Shown piece by piece: positions 61,532-64,000 of a DNA stretch of 64,000 nt (position 1 is its first letter; every line of letters begins with the position of its first letter). Origin of the DNA: Aphodovivens avicola (GTDB lineage: Bacteria; Actinomycetota; Coriobacteriia; Coriobacteriales; Eggerthellaceae). The notes under the pieces were generated by a model. The model searched no databases, had not been told where the DNA came from, and was given only the letters and a program-made list of their open reading frames with translations. The stretch is from NCBI GenBank assembly GCA_018712515.1, contig DVGW01000011.1, positions 124,001-188,000 on the forward strand, written 5' to 3'. A program made the position numbers and the translations under genes.

Positions 61532-62185
61532 CTAGTCATGGTAATACGACATCTTCTTCTCGATCCTGGTCAGGATCATCTCGACGATGAAGTTGAACAC
61601 CCAGTAGATCACGCCGGCAAGCAGGTACGGCACCATGCTCACCTGCGACGCGGCGAGCGCCTTGGCCTGGGTGAACATCTCCATGATGCCCACGACGAAG
61701 GCGAGCGAGGTGTCCTTGACCAGCGTGATGACCTCGTTGCTCATGGCGGGCAGGATGCGCTTGGCCACCTGGGGCAGGATGATCTTCATGAACGTCTGGG
61801 TGCGCGTGTAGCCCAGCACCTCGGCCGCCTCGTACTGACCGCGCGGGATCGACTGCAGGCCGCTGCGGTAGATCTCGCCGAAATACGCCGCGTAGTTGAT
61901 GATGAAGCCGATCGAGCACGCCCAGTATTTCCAATCAGGCCCCATCTGCAGGCCGAACAGGTAGTACGGCCCGAACATCAGCGCCATCAGCTGCAGCATC
62001 AGCGGCGTGCCGCGCATGACCGAGATGTAGAAGCGCGTGATGAGCGCCAACGGCTTGAACCTGCTCATGCGGCACAGCGCCACCACGACGCCGAGCGGCA
62101 GCGCGCCCACCAACGTGGTGACGAACACCTGCAGCGTCAGCACCAGGCCCGAACCCAGAAGCTCGAGCATCGTCGCCAATTCCAT
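61532..62185 (-). CDS. Polar amino-acid ABC transporter permease
   Basis: 217 residues with about five membrane helices and the EAA loop region (AAEVLGYTRTQTFMKIILPQ). Resembles GlnP/ArtQ-type permeases (FYISVMRGTPLMLQLMALMF). The start has GGAAAGAGG upstream. It lies between the substrate-binding protein and ATPase genes; the hairpin at 62266-62297 lies between it and the binding-protein gene, as common for keeping binding-protein mRNA abundant. Confidence 0.93.
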   Translation of the reverse strand: MELATMLELLGSGLVLTLQVFVTTLVGALPLGVVVALCRMSRFKPLALITRFYISVMRGTPLMLQLMALMFGPYYLFGLQMGPDWKYWACSIGFIINYAAYFGEIYRSGLQSIPRGQYEAAEVLGYTRTQTFMKIILPQVAKRILPAMSNEVITLVKDTSLAFVVGIMEMFTQAKALAASQVSMVPYLLAGVIYWVFNFIVEMILTRIEKKMSYYHD

Positions 62186-62265
62186 GAAGTGCCTCTTTCC
62201 TATCGGCGGCGCGCCGCCGAATCCCCCTTGGCCCGCATGCGGAGCGGACCCCTCTTTTCAGCGCA

Positions 62266-62297
62266 GAAGCGCGCCCATCCCCAGACGGGCGCGCTTC
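62266..62297 (-). other. Hairpin between binding-protein and permease genes
   Basis: Perfect 11-bp stem GAAGCGCGCCC / GGGCGCGCTTC with a 10-nt loop in the minus-strand transcript, 88 bp before the permease. It may protect the upstream mRNA from exonucleases or partly terminate transcription to give more binding protein than permease. Confidence 0.7.
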
Positions 62298-62368
62298 CAA
62301 TCCCTACGGCAAGCAGCGCGGGATGCCGACGGGCGGGTCGACGCATCCGCCCGAACGATTTCGGTTGC

Positions 62369-63229
62369 CTACTTCAGCACCCAGTTGTCGAAGGACAGGC
62401 CGTACTCGGCGTACTTGTCGCACAGCTCCTGGACGGTGCCGTCCTCGTACATCGCCTTGAGCGTCGCGGTGACCGTAGCCGCCAGATCCTCATCGCCCTG
62501 CTTGAAGCCGACCGCGTAGTGCTCGGAGCTCAGCGTGTCGATGATGGTGTAGGTGTCGGGCTTGGCGGACATCTGGTAGTTGGCGATGGAGAGGTCGCAC
62601 GCCACCGCGTCGACCATGCCGGACTCAAGCTGCATGAACGCGTTGTTGTAGTCGCTGATGGTCTGCGGAGCGCCGCCGGCGAACGTCGCCGCCAGATCGG
62701 CCGCGTCGCCCTCGAGCACGTCGAGCGCAGCGGAATCGACCTGCGTCATGACCGTCTTGCCCGCAAGGGCGGCGGAATCGGCGATGCCGGAATCGCTCTT
62801 CACGACGATGACCTGCTCATTGAGCATGTAGGGCTCGGAGAAGGTGTAGTCGTCCTCGCGGCCCTCCATGGTGAAGCCGTTCCAGATGCAGTTGATGGAG
62901 CCGCTGCTGAGCAGCGCGTCCTTGGCATCCCAATCGATGGCCGAAAGCTCCAGGTTCCAGCCGTTGCGCTCGGCCACCTCGGCGGCAAGGTCGAGGTCGA
63001 AGCCGGTGTACTCGCCGTCGTCGCCGACGAAGCCGTACGGCGGATAGCCCTGATCGAAGCCGACGGTCAGCGTGAACTCGCCGGACTCGGCGGATGCGGC
63101 CTCGTCGCCGCCCGCGCTCTGCGATTCGTTGGAACCGCCGGAGCAGCCCGCCATCAGCGCGGCTGCCAGCGCCAGCATCGCAGCGGCGGCGGCCAGCGCC
63201 CAGATCCTCTTCCTTGCAAGAGCCTTCAT
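62369..63229 (-). CDS. Polar amino-acid ABC transporter substrate-binding lipoprotein
   Basis: 286 residues. The signal peptide ends in the lipobox LMAGC (Cys29), so it is lipid-anchored outside the membrane. The mature part is the SBP family 3 fold: GFDLDLAAEVAERNGW, AIDWDAKDALLSSGSINCIW, GFTMEGRE, and a late hinge segment. The ligand is probably a polar amino acid, but the specificity cannot be read. First gene of the ABC group, with a 12-bp palindrome (GTACTAAAGTAC, 63351-63362) upstream as a possible operator. Confidence 0.94.
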   Translation of the reverse strand: MKALARKRIWALAAAAAMLALAAALMAGCSGGSNESQSAGGDEAASAESGEFTLTVGFDQGYPPYGFVGDDGEYTGFDLDLAAEVAERNGWNLELSAIDWDAKDALLSSGSINCIWNGFTMEGREDDYTFSEPYMLNEQVIVVKSDSGIADSAALAGKTVMTQVDSAALDVLEGDAADLAATFAGGAPQTISDYNNAFMQLESGMVDAVACDLSIANYQMSAKPDTYTIIDTLSSEHYAVGFKQGDEDLAATVTATLKAMYEDGTVQELCDKYAEYGLSFDNWVLK

Positions 63230-63737
63230 GCTTTCCTCCCCCCGGCGCCTCGCAGCGCCTCTCGTTTGCGAAGGGCCGCGTCCCGCGCCCTCCGGCTTCC
63301 CGGAACGGCGCCGATGTCCGCGCCGTCCTGTTTCACTCTACCACTCTACCGTACTAAAGTACTTGCAGCGCATACTATGGAACATAGGGAAAGCGATGTC
63401 AACCCTCCCCGCAAGGTTTTCCGTGAAGGGATTGCGCCCTGCCTGCCATCTGCGCAAAACACGCGGATGCTCGCTTCTGAGCGCTTCGGATGCAATCGCG
63501 CTGTTTTGGGTGAAATGGGAAGCGATATGGATGAAGCGAAGGCGTTCTGGGTGGTTTCAAGACATCGAAACACCCAGAACGCCCCTGTTTCATCCCGTAT
63601 GCGAAAAAACGGATGAAGCGGGGCGTTCTGGGCAGCGACAAGAGACAATGCCAAAGCCCGGATGGTGCGTCGATTGATGGCGTCACTACCCGGGCTTGCG
63701 AGGCGCGGTCCAGCCCGCCCGAGCGAACTCGGCGCGC
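63230..63737. other. Intergenic region with switching hairpins and a putative operator
   Basis: 508 bp without a supported gene. The palindrome GTACTAAAGTAC (63351-63362) lies about 120 bp upstream of the ABC binding-protein start. At 63541-63629 there are mutually exclusive hairpins: 63541-63553 pairs perfectly with 63571-63583, while 63576-63585 also pairs with 63620-63629, and 63589-63595 with 63611-63617. A stem of AAGCCCGG/CCGGGCTT near 63652-63704 probably ends the aminopeptidase transcript. Confidence 0.6.
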
Positions 63738-64000
63738 TTACGCGTTGCGCAGGAAGGCTTCGTAACCCTTGCGAGCCTCGTAGATGTCGGCTTTGCTCGT
63801 GACCTCCCACGGGGCATGCATCGACAGCACGGCGACGCCGGAGTCGATCACGTCCATGCCGTACTTGGCGGGAATGTAGGCGATGGTCCCGCCGCCGCCC
63901 GCATCGACGCGGCCCAACTCGGCGGTCTGGAACGACACGTTCGCATCGTCCATCACGCGGCGCACGCGCGCGACGTACTCGGCGGAGGCGTCGTTGGAGC
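63738..64000 (-). CDS. M18 family aminopeptidase, C-terminal end
   Basis: The last 86 residues of a zinc aspartyl/M18 aminopeptidase; the gene runs off the right edge, so start and metal-site N-terminal half are not visible. Recognisable C-terminal motifs are FQTAELGRVDAGGGG, GTIAYIPAKYGMDVIDSG, and VAVLSMHAPWEVTSKADIY (the His metal ligand region). A stem with a T tail near 63650-63705 on the minus strand probably terminates it. Confidence 0.9.
   Translation of the reverse strand, partial: SNDASAEYVARVRRVMDDANVSFQTAELGRVDAGGGGTIAYIPAKYGMDVIDSGVAVLSMHAPWEVTSKADIYEARKGYEAFLRNA

Overview
The window is GC-rich, densely coded bacterial chromosome with many ATG/GTG/TTG starts preceded by AGGAGG-like ribosome binding sites. 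Gene content (split glutamate synthase with a ferredoxin-type electron module, type III glutamine synthetase, FeoA-FeoB fusion, flavodoxin/ferredoxin EFR1-type protein, M18 aminopeptidase, secreted proteins with WxPxTH-type repeats) best fits an anaerobic gut actinobacterium of the class Coriobacteriia. That assignment is inference; no rRNA or tRNA gene was seen that could confirm it.

Layout. 1-9467: nitrogen assimilation. A partial asparagine synthetase (minus) diverges from an operon-like run of five genes that together make a glutamate synthase split into amidotransferase, FMN synthase, four-cluster Fe-S, FAD oxidoreductase and GXGXG polypeptides. Type III glutamine synthetase and diaminopimelate epimerase follow. 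9521-17727: redox and transport genes (cupin, aldo/keto reductase, flavodoxin-like protein under a divergent TetR-family gene, alpha/beta hydrolase, MFS transporter, FeoAB). 18102-20106: a glycine riboswitch in front of a sodium/glycine-alanine symporter. 20268-23860: a secreted/surface protein locus whose largest gene is cut by an in-frame TAG exactly where a paralogue has Trp. 24030-30359: Nudix hydrolase, two flavodoxin-type proteins, a small unknown protein, truA and leuS.

30703-56517 is the accessory heart of the window: about 25 kb of GTPases, chaperone-like and STAND/AAA+ NTPase genes in three blocks. Block A (minus, 36469 to 30703): an Fn3-like/linker protein, a zinc-ribbon GTPase, a GAP1-N2-type GTPase-associated protein and a transglutaminase-fold protein, the last interrupted by TAG. 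Block B (minus, 43510 to 38173): a GrpE-like protein, a lidless Hsp70 and an Hsp70-vWA fusion. Block C (plus, 43858 to 56517): a STAND/NACHT-like ATPase, three YbjN/chaperone-like proteins, a large protein with a possible dead P-loop fold, a two-helix membrane peptide, a membrane-anchored zinc-ribbon GTPase, a 66-residue basic ORF, a coiled-coil protein and a CbbX-like AAA+ ATPase. Only a sodium/proton antiporter (36691-38076) breaks the run. This looks like a multi-NTPase sensing or conflict system of the broad kind described for GAP1/double-GTPase loci, here joined to a dedicated Hsp70 machine. Its function is not known from the sequence.

56748-64000: a polysaccharide flippase-like protein, a 101-nt near-perfect hairpin, IMP dehydrogenase, an amino-acid ABC transporter (binding protein, permease, ATPase) with structured intergenic RNA, and the end of an M18 aminopeptidase.

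Two families of short palindromes are scattered through 10-41 kb. Family A has the core GGGACAGTCACTTT and family B the core GGGGACGGTCCTTCTGTCAC. Both look like REP-type repeats.
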